Shown piece after piece: positions 12,321 to 37,534 of a stretch of DNA of 64,000 nt (the first letter of the stretch is position 1; each line of letters begins with the position of its first letter). The notes below the pieces were generated by a model. It was not told where the DNA came from. It worked only from the letters and a program-made list of their open reading frames with translations, and ran no database searches. A program made the translations under genes and the position numbers. Origin of the DNA: Gossypium raimondii (Eukaryota; Streptophyta; Magnoliopsida; Malvales; Malvaceae); assembly GCF_025698545.1 (NCBI RefSeq), contig NC_068571.1:50067733-50131732 (forward strand), written 5' to 3'.

Positions 12321-13849
12321 GAAACAATTTTCTCGACCTTTTTAACTTTGATGTTAGGAGAAATGTATTTATCTATATCATTCCTTAATTCAAGGGCTTA
12401 ACTTAAGCGAATCTTATTTAAATAATCTATTTGCATTATGTATTTCATCTCGATGTTTGATGGCACTACAATTCTCTCTCGACTCTCATAGTCAAAAAAA
12501 AAAAGGCTATAATTTTTAATAAAAATTAGTTATGTTGTTTTACAAAAGGGTTGGTATTTATAAGAAATTTGTATATTCATATTATATCTATTTTTGGTAA
12601 AAATTTCAAATATTTTATATTTATGGTAAATTTAATATATTAATAAAATTGAAATAGTATATTATTTAAATTATTTTTAATCATTTTTCCCATTATTATA
12701 TCTTGTATAATATAGTAGTTTTATATTATACATTTAGCATTTTATAATAACCATATGCTATAACAACATTTTGCTATAATAATCAATTTCTAGTAGAATT
12801 GATATTTTGCGTTTTATTTTAACTCTCTGTAATGATTTTCACTTATAACAATAACATCCATAGTTATGAAGTACATTCTTTATTAAATTAGTTTTCTATA
12901 ACAACATATTGTCTAAATTTTTAAGTAAAATTATAACTATTTCATACGAGCAACTCTATTAATTGTCATTTATTAAATGAAAATGATCTTAATTAAAATA
13001 TTGTTTCAATTAAATAAATGAATTTCACGTGAAAAAATCTATCAATCGTATCTTATTAAATGAAAACAATCTTCAATGAGAATCAAACATATCAATTCAA
13101 TAAACTATTAAATTTACTAATTAAATATTCTATTTTAAATTGGAACATCATAAACTTATAAGTTCATTACTTGAATTTAGCAATTCATGATAATTTAATT
13201 AATTTAATTTGATAACTCACATTGATTAATTGAATTTATTAGTTTTACAATCTTTATAATTAATCATGTGAAAAATAAAATATGCATAAAAGCAACAATG
13301 CATGCACTTATTATCGACTTTTAAATTTGTTGATTGATTCTCACTTTCTTTTTTTTTTTTAGCATAATTCACACTTTCTTTATTTAATGGAAATTCACGA
13401 TATGAATTCTATGATAAGTTTACAACAATTATCTCTCTATAATAAAATGATGTTATAGGTGTGTAACAGTCACCTCTCTATAAAAAGCATAATCTAAGCA
13501 GACAAATAGGACTATTACAGATGTGGTTGATTGTACTAAAAATCCTATCACACACGTATGTATGTGAAAACCACAAAATTAGATCACAGACGCGTGTTTA
13601 AAAATAACCTACAATAAATAATGAAAAGTATGGCTTGAAACTAATTAATCATAATAAAATATGAAATATGCCCGTTACTAAAATAAAAATAGATTAAATT
13701 GAGAGTAAAACGAAAATTAAACAAACAAATACATCATATAAACAATTTTAAATGCGCTACAATTGTTTAAAATGTTATTTATAGATACAATTGATGAATA
13801 TCGTAAATTATGCATATTAAAATAAAAATGAATATATCCAAATAAAGAT

Positions 13850-14235
13850 TTGATTAAGTAGTAAATATATATTTTACTAATTCAATTAGGGTGGGTTCAA
13901 AACCCCATAAGCATATTTTAATTTTTTGTTAAAATGAAAAATTAAAGTGCCCTTAAATAAATAATTTATTTTAATTATAGAAGAATATTTTCGTAATTTT
14001 TAAATCGAGTTAATGTTCAATTGACTCATTACACCAATTTAATCATGGGCTTATTAAAAATATGGATAGATATACATATACAATGGATGGGGATAATAAA
14101 TTAGACATATTAAAATTAAAATGTATAAATCATGTTAAAATAAAACTTTATTTTAACCGGTAAATACAATATTTTACCAATTAAATCAGCGTGGGTTTAA
14201 ATCCCACTATACATATTTTAAATTTCAAAAGAAAA
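13850..14235. repeat. Pair of related ~90-bp repeats
   Basis: 13862-13925 and 14160-14222 share TAAATAYA..ATTTTACYAATT.AATYAG, then GTGGGTTYAAAWCCCM and CATATTTTAA. The palindromic GGGTTCAAAACCCC core resembles a tRNA box B, so a SINE-like origin is possible. The copies lie about 300 bp apart in direct orientation. Confidence 0.5.
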
Positions 14236-14670
14236 ACCCTCGAATAGCTAGGAAAAAATGCAAAGCCAAATACGGCGGCGTATTGGGAACAGCTTGTAAA
14301 CAGAAACCGCCTATCGCTTTTCCCTTTTAACCACTCTCCTTTTTATAGTCATTTAAGATGACACCCATAAGCAAAGGGGGTTCAAACAGGCTAGGCTGCC
14401 TTGTCCGCTTCTTTTTTCCTTCCCTTTGCCTCTGATTCGTTGACCCACAATCACTCGCCTCAATCCCCAAACACGATTCACTGTTTCGCAAAAGAGCTCT
14501 TTAAGATCTGTTGTTTTTCGATTTCACAATTCCAAGGTCAAATCTCTTCTCTTCCTTCCCTTTCTTTTTTTTTTTTTTCATTTGCTTCTCTGCATTTGTT
14601 TTTCCAGATCTGCTCTCAAGATCGAAACGACACCATTTTCCAGATCTGGGTTTGGTTGTATTTGTCTGGA

Positions 14671-15492
14671 ATGTCGGTTTTGCCCAAAGGTGATTCGGTT
14701 CAAATTCGAAAAGTTTGGAACGATAATCTAGAAGAAGAGTTTGTTTTGATCCGTGAAATTGTTGATACTTACAATTATGTTGCTATGGATACTGAGTTCC
14801 CAGGTGTTGTTCTACGCCCCGTTGGAACTTTCAAGAACGTAAGTGATTATAACTACCAAACTTTGAAAGGTAATGTGGATATGTTGAAATTGATCCAGTT
14901 AGGTCTCACTTTTTCGGATGCCAACGGGAATCTTCCCACTTGTGGAACCGACAACTTTTGCATTTGGCAATTCAATTTCCGCGAGTTTAATATCAGTGAA
15001 GATATCTTCGTTAGTGATTCCATCGAGTTGTTGCTTCAGTGTGGGATTGATTTTAAGAAGAACAATGAAAAAGGTATTGATGTGAAACGGTTCGGTGAGC
15101 TTTTGATGTCGTCCGGGATTGTGTTGAATGATGATGTGCATTGGGTCACTTTTCATAGCGGATATGATTTCGGGTATTTGCTTAAACTATTGACCTGCAG
15201 GAGTTTGCCCGATTCTCAAACTGGCTTCTTCAAACTGATCAAATTGTATTTTCCGATGGTATACGATATCAAACATATGATGAAGTTCTGCAATGGCCTA
15301 CATGGTGGTTTAAACAAGCTGGCCGAGTTGTTAGAAGTGGAAAGAGTTGGTGTATGCCATCAAGCTGGTTCGGATAGTTTGCTCACATCATGCACATTTA
15401 GGAAGTTGAGGGATAACTTTTTCAAATCAGTACAGAAATATGCAGGTGTACTGTATGGCTTAGAGGTCGAGGGCGGGCAGAATTCGGATTAA
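14671..15492 (+). CDS. CAF1: CCR4-associated factor 1 (CAF1/POP2) mRNA deadenylase, intronless
   Basis: DEDD-family 3'-5' exoribonuclease subunit of the CCR4-NOT complex, which removes mRNA poly(A) tails in the cytoplasm. One open frame of 274 aa, typical for plant CAF1. Catalytic residues are all present: D40 and E42 in [10 protein letters not shown]166 in [11 protein letters not shown]230 and D235 in [12 protein letters not shown]. The family blocks [12 protein letters not shown] and [14 protein letters not shown] are also seen. The start ATG is followed by [15 protein letters not shown], the usual N-terminus of the CAF1-6/7/10 group. The frame is open for about 270 nt upstream but has no earlier ATG, and that part is the pyrimidine-rich leader. 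Absence of introns is normal for this family. An AATAATAA polyadenylation-type signal occurs near 15683. Confidence 0.97.
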   Translation: MSVLPKGDSVQIRKVWNDNLEEEFVLIREIVDTYNYVAMDTEFPGVVLRPVGTFKNVSDYNYQTLKGNVDMLKLIQLGLTFSDANGNLPTCGTDNFCIWQFNFREFNISEDIFVSDSIELLLQCGIDFKKNNEKGIDVKRFGELLMSSGIVLNDDVHWVTFHSGYDFGYLLKLLTCRSLPDSQTGFFKLIKLYFPMVYDIKHMMKFCNGLHGGLNKLAELLEVERVGVCHQAGSDSLLTSCTFRKLRDNFFKSVQKYAGVLYGLEVEGGQNSD

Positions 15493-16129
15493 AAGAGAAA
15501 ATAATTGGGAAAAAGGATGTAGACTACTAAGTGTGTGAGACTTAATTTTATTTGTATACATTGGCCAAAGAAGAAAGATTGTTGATTTAGTTGTGACTTT
15601 TTCTCTTTTGCTTGCGTTGTAACTAAAACCTTTAACTGGTGTTCAAGTTAAAGTCCAGTGTAAATTATGCAGTTAGTGTTTCAATAATAATTGTAACAAT
15701 TCCCATCTTATCATTTTAACAGCTTGTTTAATCGTTTTATTTAGATGATTATAACATATCAACAGTTTAGCCATAGATAGCTTTTGTTGTTGTAAGAGCA
15801 TTATTTCTGTATGGCATTATACTTCTCTTTGGAAGTCCTCAATTGGAAATTGGTATCTCTTTTGGAGACTTTATGACTTGAATTTGTTCTGGAAGATGTG
15901 GGAGTTAGTAGTGATGAAGTACTCGGATTTCTGCATTCGAGTTCATAGATGTTGCATGGGGTGGTATTGTATTATATTGTTTTGAAAGCTCTTTTTCTAA
16001 GAACTTGTTAATATCAATGTTGCATGATTGGTTCTTACAACAGTAATACTTGAAATTGTGTACTCGTTCACGATTAGCCGGACTTGATGTGTGGGGGTAA
16101 CCCTTTAAGTGTGTGTTTTACAAGCTTTG

Positions 16130-16560
16130 TTGCATTGGATTGGTAGGTTATGCAAATCAGGCATCTTTACAAGGAAAAGCTTGCAAGGCTTGTACCAGCT
16201 CGGAATGCATCATCGGATACATGCTTAATAATGAAAGGCCTGCAAGACATGCATCGACTCGGAATGCATCATGCAATATAGTCTCTATTGCACCAAATCC
16301 AGTAGGTTTAGCATACCAAAGCATGCTTTTAAGGAAAACACACGCAACACCTGTACCGTATTGAAATGCCTCGTGCAATACAGGCTCTGTTGCGCTGGAT
16401 GATTGGATCTGGTAAGTTCGGCGAATCAAGGCATGCTTATAAGGAAAAGCTCGTAATGCCTCTACCAGATCGAACGCATTGTGCAATACAGCCTTGGTTG
16501 ATACGGTGGCTTCATCTTATCAAAGCATCCATACAAGGAAAAACTTATCGCTGAAGTTAT
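16130..16560. repeat. Tandem array, ~108-bp unit, about 3.5-4 copies
   Basis: Units open with TTGCRYYRRAT..GGTARGTT at about 16131, 16281, 16389 and 16498 (spacing 150, 108, 109). Each contains AAGCATGCTTWTAAGGAAAA, then ..GCMTGTACCAGMTCGRAATGCMTC.TGCAATACAG. The first unit has an internal partial duplication of about 42 bp. GC content is well above the flanks. Frames stay open on both strands through the array, as expected for a repeat without stops rather than a gene. Confidence 0.85.
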
Positions 16561-17041
16561 CAAGTGTCCTTACACCTGATACCATATAGGCAAAGGCCTT
16601 CAATTCCACCCAACTCATTTCAATTAGATTCTTAACAGCTAACTTTTCCTTAACTACTACACTCAATAGTATAGCTCTGTAGAACAATGTAACTCAAAAT
16701 TTTCATCTTTTCCTGTGTCTGACATTCAGATAAAAGCTCGTAATGTATAATGAGATCAGACGACCATAATGTTAGTTTAAGTAAAATGAAGAAGTTCAAG
16801 ATTAGACAGAGAGAATGTCAGCTCAAATACTCTAAAGCCGCGAGTGCAACTCATCCATCGAAAGAAGGAAATATTTAGTACATTCCAAAATGTGTTATTT
16901 TTATCATTTGTTTTCCTAAAAAAACCTATATAAATAATTTTTAAAAGTTCAATATGTGTATATTTGTGTCTACATTGTGAGATATATATGCATATATAAA
17001 TTACTTTGAGATTACTTATATGTATTTAAAAAATATAAATC

Positions 17042-17135
17042 TGCCGATTAGCTTAATTGACATCGACATTGTTGCCGTGCAGGAGGTAATGAGTTCAAAT
17101 GTGTTGAAACACGTTATTCTCTAATTTGACATTAA
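17042..17135 (+). mobile_element. SINE-like element, family A
   Basis: TAGCTTAATTG at 17049-17059 fits the pol III box A consensus TRGYNNARNNG exactly. GTTCAAATG at 17093-17101 matches box B except the last base. Spacing of 33 bp between boxes is as in a tRNA-derived promoter. Related copies lie at 12225-12320 and 50235-50300. Confidence 0.6.
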
Positions 17136-17439
17136 ATAAAATCCAAATGACAAGAAATAGTACATTTGACATTAAATTTTGATTTAAAAAATATACATCC
17201 TCAAGTGAAAAGATTATAATACCCATACCAATTTGTTGCCCTTAATTACCGAAAAAGAAAAATATAACGCATGCCTGTATAAAATTTGCCAAATACGTCC
17301 TCTCAAATGTCATTTACAGCCTGTAAATTGCAAATTAAAGGACAATAATACCCATCCTAATAATCAATATTATCATGCACCTCATAGTAATTACGTCACT
17401 TCATAGCCCCAATAAAAACCGGCGGTTCAAGTTAATTTT

Positions 17440-17575
17440 TTTTGCACTGTATCGGTGATTTTTTTTATCGTTACTTTCCTCTTGCCCCCAACCCCGGTCC
17501 ACCACCGTCTCTCCGGTTCTAGGGTCGGGTGCTACTTCAACGTACTTGAAGGGAGTTCAGATCCCTTAATTTTCG
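17440..17575 (+). other. Probable non-coding first exon of the PICKLE gene
   Basis: A relatively GC-rich, pyrimidine-rich block that ends at a donor-like TTTTCG|GTAATT. It is followed by about 2.8 kb without coding sequence up to the acceptor TTTTTTGCAG at 20404-20413, three bases before the PICKLE ATG. An acceptor so close to the ATG means the leader must be spliced; this is the best candidate upstream. A short alternative exon ending at AAACAG|GTATGG near 17944 is possible. Confidence 0.4.
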
Positions 17576-20416
17576 GTAATTCTCTATGCCTACGTTGTAC
17601 ATTTGTTTTAACGTTTGAAATTTCAGTTCTTAGATTCTAGTGCCGAAGAATGCTGGGATTTGAGCTTTTAATTTTAACTTCCACGAGGTCTGTAAGTGGG
17701 GAATGTTTATTTTTGCACGGAATTTTGTGTGTCTATTGAGATTTTTTTTTACTTAGATATGCTTGCTTTAATTTTTGGTACTTTGTTTACTTGTCAGCTT
17801 GGAAGTTCATTTTTAGGGTTGAAAATTAGGTCATTTCTTATTTCTTTTATTTGTTAAAGATATGAATATATGTAAGTGTGTGCCTAGCTTTCTTGTGCTT
17901 AGAGCTAAATTTGGTTCAAAGTTATGGATCAGTTTAAGAAACAGGTATGGAACCTTTAGTTTATAGTTGTTTGATGGTGGTTATGCATTAAGCTTCCGCG
18001 CCTAGGGTAAATTTTAACTATAATCTCCCCTTTATGAACATCTATTTGGCGCTCTGAGCTAATCTATGTTGTTGCATGTTGTCACTATGCATGTTTTCCT
18101 TCCTTCTCCTGTCCATTTAATTGTTGTTCTCAGTTTTTTATCGCGCCATTATCCAATTAGGTTTTCCAGGGTGTCTTCTCACTTTTGGATTTAAACTACA
18201 TGCCGGTTTATTGACTTAAACTGTTTTTCATCGTGATCTGAGTGATTCTTCTCCTTGATCATTTCCTTTGTTGTCCTGTAGTATTTGCTGCAGAAAGCTC
18301 TGCCTGTTAGGTTATTTTATCATTCAATGTTTCCTGTGCTAGGTAAAGGTGGCTGTGATGATTGGACAAACTTGTACAATTATGATCTATTGAGAGTTAA
18401 TACACTTATGAAGTATGGTCCCTGCATTTTTGTTTGACGTGCATGCCCATTTTTTGCATGGAACACTTTTAATTTAATGAACAATGAGACAAGGAACATG
18501 AACGACCGTTTATGTTAATTTGTGGTTTGCCATTTTTTTTGAATGTGGGTTGGCGGGGAGCAATTACTCCTTTTATCAATTTCATCTTAAGCACGTGTTT
18601 CACGTTTTAAATGAAAGGTTGTGTGTGCTCTTTTTTTTTCGAGCTGGAAGTTTTCCTATTTAAGGAAGTACTTAGATCGGTAAAGAAAAATTATATATAG
18701 AAGTAGATTTAAAGAAACAATATGCTGCTCGAATCCATGTCGGTTGAATTTATTGACTAAGTTGTGTTTCTTCATAATTTCACCCCTCACTTCGATAAAT
18801 ATTTGCACTTTTTGCCCCTATGGATTTTTGTCTGCATCGAAATAATTCTCGTGTAAAGCGTGTTAGGATTTTCACATTGTTTTGCATGTTGTTTGAGATC
18901 CATTCATATTATCGCTGCCAGTGCAACTGTAGGGATGGCAGTAGCCAAAAGTGTATGTCTCTCACTATGTTGCTCTGGCCCTTCATTTTGCTTGAAGTAC
19001 TGAATACCCATGTCCGACACATTCCAGGGCATGGTTATGGGGATATGAACCTCCAAAAACATGGAAAGCCGTAGCAAAAAACTGAACATGTTTGTGCCGA
19101 GTGTATACCCATATCTGATACTCAGACTCGAGTTTGAGTAAGATAGGTCTCTTATGCATTGAAAATGATAATTAAGTTGTATGTAGTTAGTTGCACAATT
19201 CTGTGTGGATATTAGCACCTCTGTGGTGCACAGGTATCATAATATGAGGACTTTATTAGCCTTTTTTTTGGCATTTCAAAGATATATAAAAAAAACCACT
19301 TCTTTGCATCAACATAATGTCAGATTATCAGAAATTTTTGGCACAAACAGAAGAGTACTTCCAATCTGATGAAGGCCACTGAACTTAGAATTTTTGCTGG
19401 AAACCTTTTTCTCAAAAAAGATTTTTGAGTATCAAAATCTAATTAAATGTGAATTATCTAATTTTATTCTTGGTGAAAACTTACTGGGAAAGAAATAGTC
19501 TGGAAGAACTTTTTCGTATTTAAAAAATCTGGAGGTAGTTTTTTTTTTTTTTAATCTTGACATATCTTCAATATGGTAATTCACAATGTTATTTATTTAT
19601 TATTATTTTTAAACTTTTTTTCTGGTCTTTCTTACAATTGTTCTCTCTTTGAAGTTCATTTGATATGCATGAAGCTATATTAAATGTGATATGATTGACT
19701 AAGATCTTGAAGATTTTGCAGTTTCCTTGAGTCTTCGAAACTTATTCTTCATTTCTTCTTGGTAATGACTAAGGAGCCAAGTACCTGTAAGATACCACAA
19801 GCTGATAATTGATACTAAAACGTGATTGAGACCATTAGAATCATCAAAGATCATAAAGTATTCATAAGCTGAAGAGAGAAAGGATCTTCAAGTGACAGCA
19901 AGGCTTAGGTTGGCCTTGTGTTATAACTTAAAGTTGAAATTGAGTGTAAATTCTCTGTAAAGAAGGTAGAAACCTAGTTATGTAATGAGTGCAAATTCAT
20001 TGCATTCAGAATCTTTGACTGCAATTTTGCCGTATCTGGCATTTTGCTTATGGTAAAATTTAGACCTTGATTTGCTTTGGTTAACTTGTAAAAGTGGGTG
20101 CTAGCTTTGGTACTGCAAGGTAAAAGAAGGAAACACAAGAATTTGTTGTTTTAGATATGCTTAAATTAATTGACATTATAACATCTCAATAATAAAATGT
20201 GGGGAAAAGACTACAATCCTTCTATCTCTTATGTAGTTTTTGAATAATCCCCATGTTTTTGTTTTAGATTGGGTTTGATGCTTTCTTGTGAATTTTAGTA
20301 ATTTCTGTTTTTATTGTTTAATTCATTCAACAGCATTGCACAAGTTATGTAGGTGAACAGTAGTCTTGCTACTTTAAAGTCTTCAAAATACGTATATGTT
20401 GTCTTTTTTGCAGAAG

Positions 20417-33473
<13,057 letters not shown>

Positions 33474-35278
33474 AAAGCATTGCTGCGTAGAGGTCAGGTG
33501 ATTTGAGCCTAAACTTTGAGTGACCCTCTTTCTTTTTTAATTATATAATCCGGTTAGACATGATGAAAAGGGTTCTCCCTGGCACTAATCCATTTAGGAA
33601 ACCCAAAGGATTTAGCTAATTAGTTAAAAGCTTTACCCATCTGCATGACATGTAGACATTTGAAGACATCTTATTCATTGCTGAACTGAATATATTTATA
33701 TTTATATTTATATATGTGGTCTTTCTTTTTATAATTATCGATAATCTTTCAAGCGAACCATCCTTTTTGTCAAAAATGTTCTGTTTTCTACTATTTGGAA
33801 TCCCTTGGGAATTTTATTTATATTTGTCCAAACACATACCATTGAAAGCCAAACAGTAAATACATCCTCCGAGTTCACCCAAAGAAAAACTAGTAAATAG
33901 TTCAAGAATATTGGATTGGGAATTAATTTTCCATTTAATATATAAAATAATGTAAGCTTTGTGACACCTACAAATGTCACCCAACAACGCTTATGCATTG
34001 CACTAAAAAGGACCTAAATTGAGTTCAAATCCACACTCTAGTTGATCAGGAATAAAAATATGACTACTACCATCATGGGAGGATAAAGGATGAAAATGTA
34101 AAAAAGAAAGATTAATAAGCAACTTGGTGGTGGATGTACCATTGAGATCTGATGGATGAAATTGAAAACTATACCTGATCAAATCTCTGACGAGTAATCA
34201 TAAATTGACACTCTCTATATCCTAATTGTACCTTTTACCAAATGAATCCCAAAACTGAAGCGTAATATCTACCCATAGTGTGTGTATGTGTGAAGGATCT
34301 GTCTATCAACAGGTATCTTGGTCCCAAAATGGTTAAAATTGTCTTAAAATTATGAAATCACAATCAATTCTCTTTATTATAATAGTCTTATTTGTTTCTC
34401 CAAATTTTGGAAAAGTGGTTGTTTGAGGTTCCATTCGTGTTTGATTTTTTCTTTTAATTTTTAAAAAACTCCAAATTATAATATATTAATTAGTGGGAAT
34501 TAAAACACATCTTTAATACAATTTAGATTCTATTTATTCAATATTATTTTTATTTAATAAATAATATAAAATTTAAATGTTTTGAAACAATATCTTAACT
34601 AAAATTTATTATTTTTACTTCATTTAGGAATAGGAATAATTTTACTAAAATATGACACGAGGTTATCATAGAGAATTGATTTAGTAAAGAGTGTACCTCA
34701 TATTTTATGGCGGTTGCTGTTGTAGATGAGAAGTTATCATAGAGGGTAAAAATAAAACATGAAAATTGATTCTACACCAAAATTAACTGTTGTAATAAAA
34801 TCTTGTTATAGAGAATTGTTATTCACTATTCAATTTTAACTTCAACTAATTTTAATGAAACTTTTTCATACTTTATTTCAGTATTTAACAATAGTAAGTT
34901 AATTAATATAATATTAAAATCAGTAAAATGGTTGTTTTTTAAATAAAATTATTTTTATATTATTTTTCAAGTACTTATTTAATTAAATAAAATCCTAAAT
35001 TAATTTATACAATTTTAATATTTATAAATTAAATTATTGTTAACTATTTTGAAAGAATTTTTAATTAAATTATGTTTTCAAATCACGAGAATTAATATGG
35101 AGTAGTAAACTCTAATTAAAAAATCAAAATTAATAACAAAATTTAATAAAATTTAAAGTTTAGCAGTAAAATTTAATCACTAATAAATTTATTCATTTTT
35201 CACGATACAATAACAAATATGAATAAAAATAAAATATAATGACAAATTTTAATATTCAGATGATAAATTTTCTTTTAA

Positions 35279-35674
35279 CCCTAGACTAGAGGTGTCCTGG
35301 GCCGCCCGGCCGTCGAAATATGGGAGGGTTCGGGTAAAAATATAGGTCCGAAATATGGATTTGGGCAAAAAGTGAGGCCCGTTTAGAAAACAGGTCGGGC
35401 CGCAGGCACCACTTTTTTGGCCCGGGTCCGGTCCGGCCCGAATATAATAAATAAATATATTTTTTAATTTTTTAAATTTTTAAAATACTTTTTTTATTAT
35501 TTATTTTTTAAATAAATTTTTAGTGTTTATTAAAAAAAGGGACCGGGCCGGGATCAGGCTTAGAAATTTTTTACCCGGACTGAGTCTGGACAAAAATTTA
35601 GGCCCATATTTCGGGCTGGACCTAGGACACGGGCTGAATTTTTTCTGAACCTGGCCCAGCCCATGCCCTAGACT
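35279..35674. mobile_element. GGCC-rich foldback element 1
   Basis: Terminal regions are complementary: the left arm has GGGAGGGTTCGGGTAAAAAT and GGTCCGAAATATGG, and the right arm has TTTACCCGGACTGAGTCTGG and GGCCCATATTTCGGGCTGGAC. An AT-rich centre (35450-35535) lies between. A 9-bp direct repeat CCCTAGACT flanks it (35279-35287 and 35666-35674). This could be a MULE-type target duplication, though it may partly overlap the element ends. Confidence 0.75.
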
Positions 35675-35959
35675 CTAAAGAAAATTTAGTGATGTGTCAC
35701 TTATCATGCCATCTTTATATGTAGTTTAAAAGTAGTTGATGGATCCCTTTAGAAGTCATGTTGTTGAAAATGTAGACTTGGAAAAGCAAGACAGGGAAAT
35801 CTACATAAAGAGATCTGATGACACTATTAATTGCCCATTAAATCATTAGCCTAACCTTAATTATTGTTGTCCAATTTTAAAAGTTTGATGCTGCTTTTCT
35901 GCCTTTTCCTCGAAAAAATAAATTTAATTATATTTTTTATATAATATTTAGAGTTATCT

Positions 35960-36015
35960 ATAGTCTCTTTTTAATTCATAAATAAGAGAATAATACGCTT
36001 CAATGCACTCGAATT
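35960..36015 (-). mobile_element. Truncated SINE family A fragment
   Basis: TTCATAAATAAGAGAATAAT..GCTTCAATGCACTCGAATT corresponds to the 3' part of the copy at 12225-12320. It breaks off exactly where foldback element 2 begins, so the later insertion probably interrupted it. Confidence 0.4.
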
Positions 36016-36660
36016 AGAGATGTGCATGGGCCAAGTCTGGCTAGGCTCAACTAAAAATTTAGGCCCGTTTGCTAGGCTCGGCCCAAAAAATGGGCCTAAA
36101 ATTTTACCTAAGCCTGACCCGAATAAAAATGCTAAAATCTAGGCCCAACCCGGCTTGCCCATATTGATTTTTATATTATTTTAAAATATATATAATACAT
36201 CAAAAATACTAAAAACATCAAAATAAACATTTCCCAACAAATAGAAAATAAATTTTAAAAAATATGTCTACTTAAATAACACTAAGATAGATACAACTTA
36301 ACAAGTAAATGTCTCTAAAATAATAACAAAATTAACAAATCTCTTTAAAATAATAAAAAAATTAACAATAAAATAAGTTTTATATAATATCCAAACAATA
36401 ACAACAAAATAGTAGTAACATAATAACAAAATGATAGCAAAATAGAGAGAAAACAACAAGAAAATAATATTTAAAAAAAAAGATTTCTTTTGTCGTTTAA
36501 TGAATTCGGGCCGGGCTGGACCCGAGCCAAAAATGCCTTACCCAAGGCTTGATCTGTTTTTAAACAGGCCTTATTTTTTTGTCCAAGCCCATTTTTTGGG
36601 CCTATATTTTTTTCCCAAACCCTCCCACATTTCGGGCTGGCCTGGTACCCCTACCCATGA
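36016..36660. mobile_element. GGCC-rich foldback element 2
   Basis: Left end AGAGATGTGCATGGGCCAAG; right end read in reverse TCATGGGTAGGGGTACCAGG. The arms carry paired motifs (AGGCCCGTTTGCTAGGCTCGG, GGGCCTAAAATTTTACC against TTTTTGTCCAAGCCC, TTTTGGGCCTATATTTT). The centre (36170-36500) is AT-rich with AATAATAACAAAAT runs. Same family as 35279-35674. Confidence 0.7.
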
Positions 36661-37534
36661 GCAGATCTAACTCAAATCTACGTCCTCTTATATTACTAAC
36701 AATACCCATATTAATCAAACTAAAACTCAATCGACTTATCCATAAGTTTTTACTAGAAAAAGACATTATATAATCATTCATATGTTGTTGGATCCACAAC
36801 TTTTTAAAATATTTATAAGCATCATGTGATTGAGTATTTATAAGTGTTAATGGTTTGGATTTAGTAACATAGGATGACACTGTCACAGCATGAGGGCTCC
36901 ACATCAGCTACACAATTTCTTTGTCGGCCATTTGTAACTGGCCCCAACACCATTAAGTTTCCAACAAATCCAACCTACATTTTGACTTACATTAATGGGG
37001 AATTTCTTTCTAGTTTACATTTTATAGCTTTAAATATCCATTTTCTTGAGAATAACTTAATATCCGGAGTCCATTACGAAATTGAGATGCAATACAAAGT
37101 CTTGAGGCTATACCAATTTACAGCATAAACTTCATACTTTGGTTCATATGATTTGCATCCCCATGCTTGTGGCGAATTTATGTCGAAACAATTCTGCCTT
37201 TTCTCTTTTAAGTTTTTCGTTGAAGTAGTAAAAGGATTTTATTAGAATTACGACTCATGCTTTCTTTTGGAAGTTGAGTAGTAGATATTGTAACCACGAT
37301 TGTGTCCATTAACCTCCCTGATAATAAAAGTAATTGCTGATATTACTAAGGAAAAATAGTAATACATGCATAGTTGCTTGAGCACATTAAAACTGGAGTG
37401 GTGCTAGACATGTGATCTTATGTTTAACTATGTTGCTCGAAAGAGTTAAAGACATATGTTAAAGTACTTGCATTGTTATGTAATTTGATAGTTTGCTCCT
37501 TTGAATTCATCACTGAGATGAGTTGTGACTGTAG

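Larger units (their letters stand above)
10316..14670. other. AT-rich intergenic region between SDF2 and CAF1
   Basis: No coding region is supported. It contains the SDF2 3' UTR, a T-rich stretch at 10590-10740, a SINE-like copy near 12225-12320, repeats of a CTATAACAA-type motif at about 12700-12960 and 13430-13490 (a MITE family common in plants), and a pair of related repeats at 13850-13935 and 14145-14235. The CAF1 promoter and leader occupy roughly 14280-14670, including a TATA-like TTTTTATAG near 14340. Confidence 0.6.
15493..20413. other. Intergenic region and 5' non-coding part of the PICKLE gene
   Basis: Contains the CAF1 3' UTR (to about 15700), the 108-bp tandem array (16130-16560), a SINE copy (17042-17135) and, from about 17440, the likely PICKLE first exon followed by its long 5' UTR intron. 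Open frames inside 18820-19220 run on both strands and resemble no known protein. Confidence 0.55.
33474..37534. other. Intergenic, repeat-rich region downstream of PICKLE
   Basis: PICKLE 3' UTR to about 33750, then AT-rich DNA. A fragment near 34660-34810 has repeated TTATCATAGAG/TTATAGAGAATTG motifs (MITE-like). Two foldback elements fill 35279-36660. From 36870 to 37130 there is a low-copy-looking stretch that I cannot name, and 37140-37534 is probably intron from the captured AnPRT gene. Confidence 0.55.

Noticed and set aside
14401..14670. In-frame extension of CAF1 by 90 codons
   Set aside because: No ATG before 14671; the sequence is a pyrimidine-rich leader, and known CAF1 proteins start with the residues encoded at 14671.
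16113..16554. Overlapping long open frames on both strands
   Set aside because: They are produced by the 108-bp tandem repeat; no protein homology and both strands are open.
18820..19218. Open frames on both strands upstream of PICKLE
   Set aside because: No homology seen; they lie in the probable 5' UTR intron and have no splice or start support.
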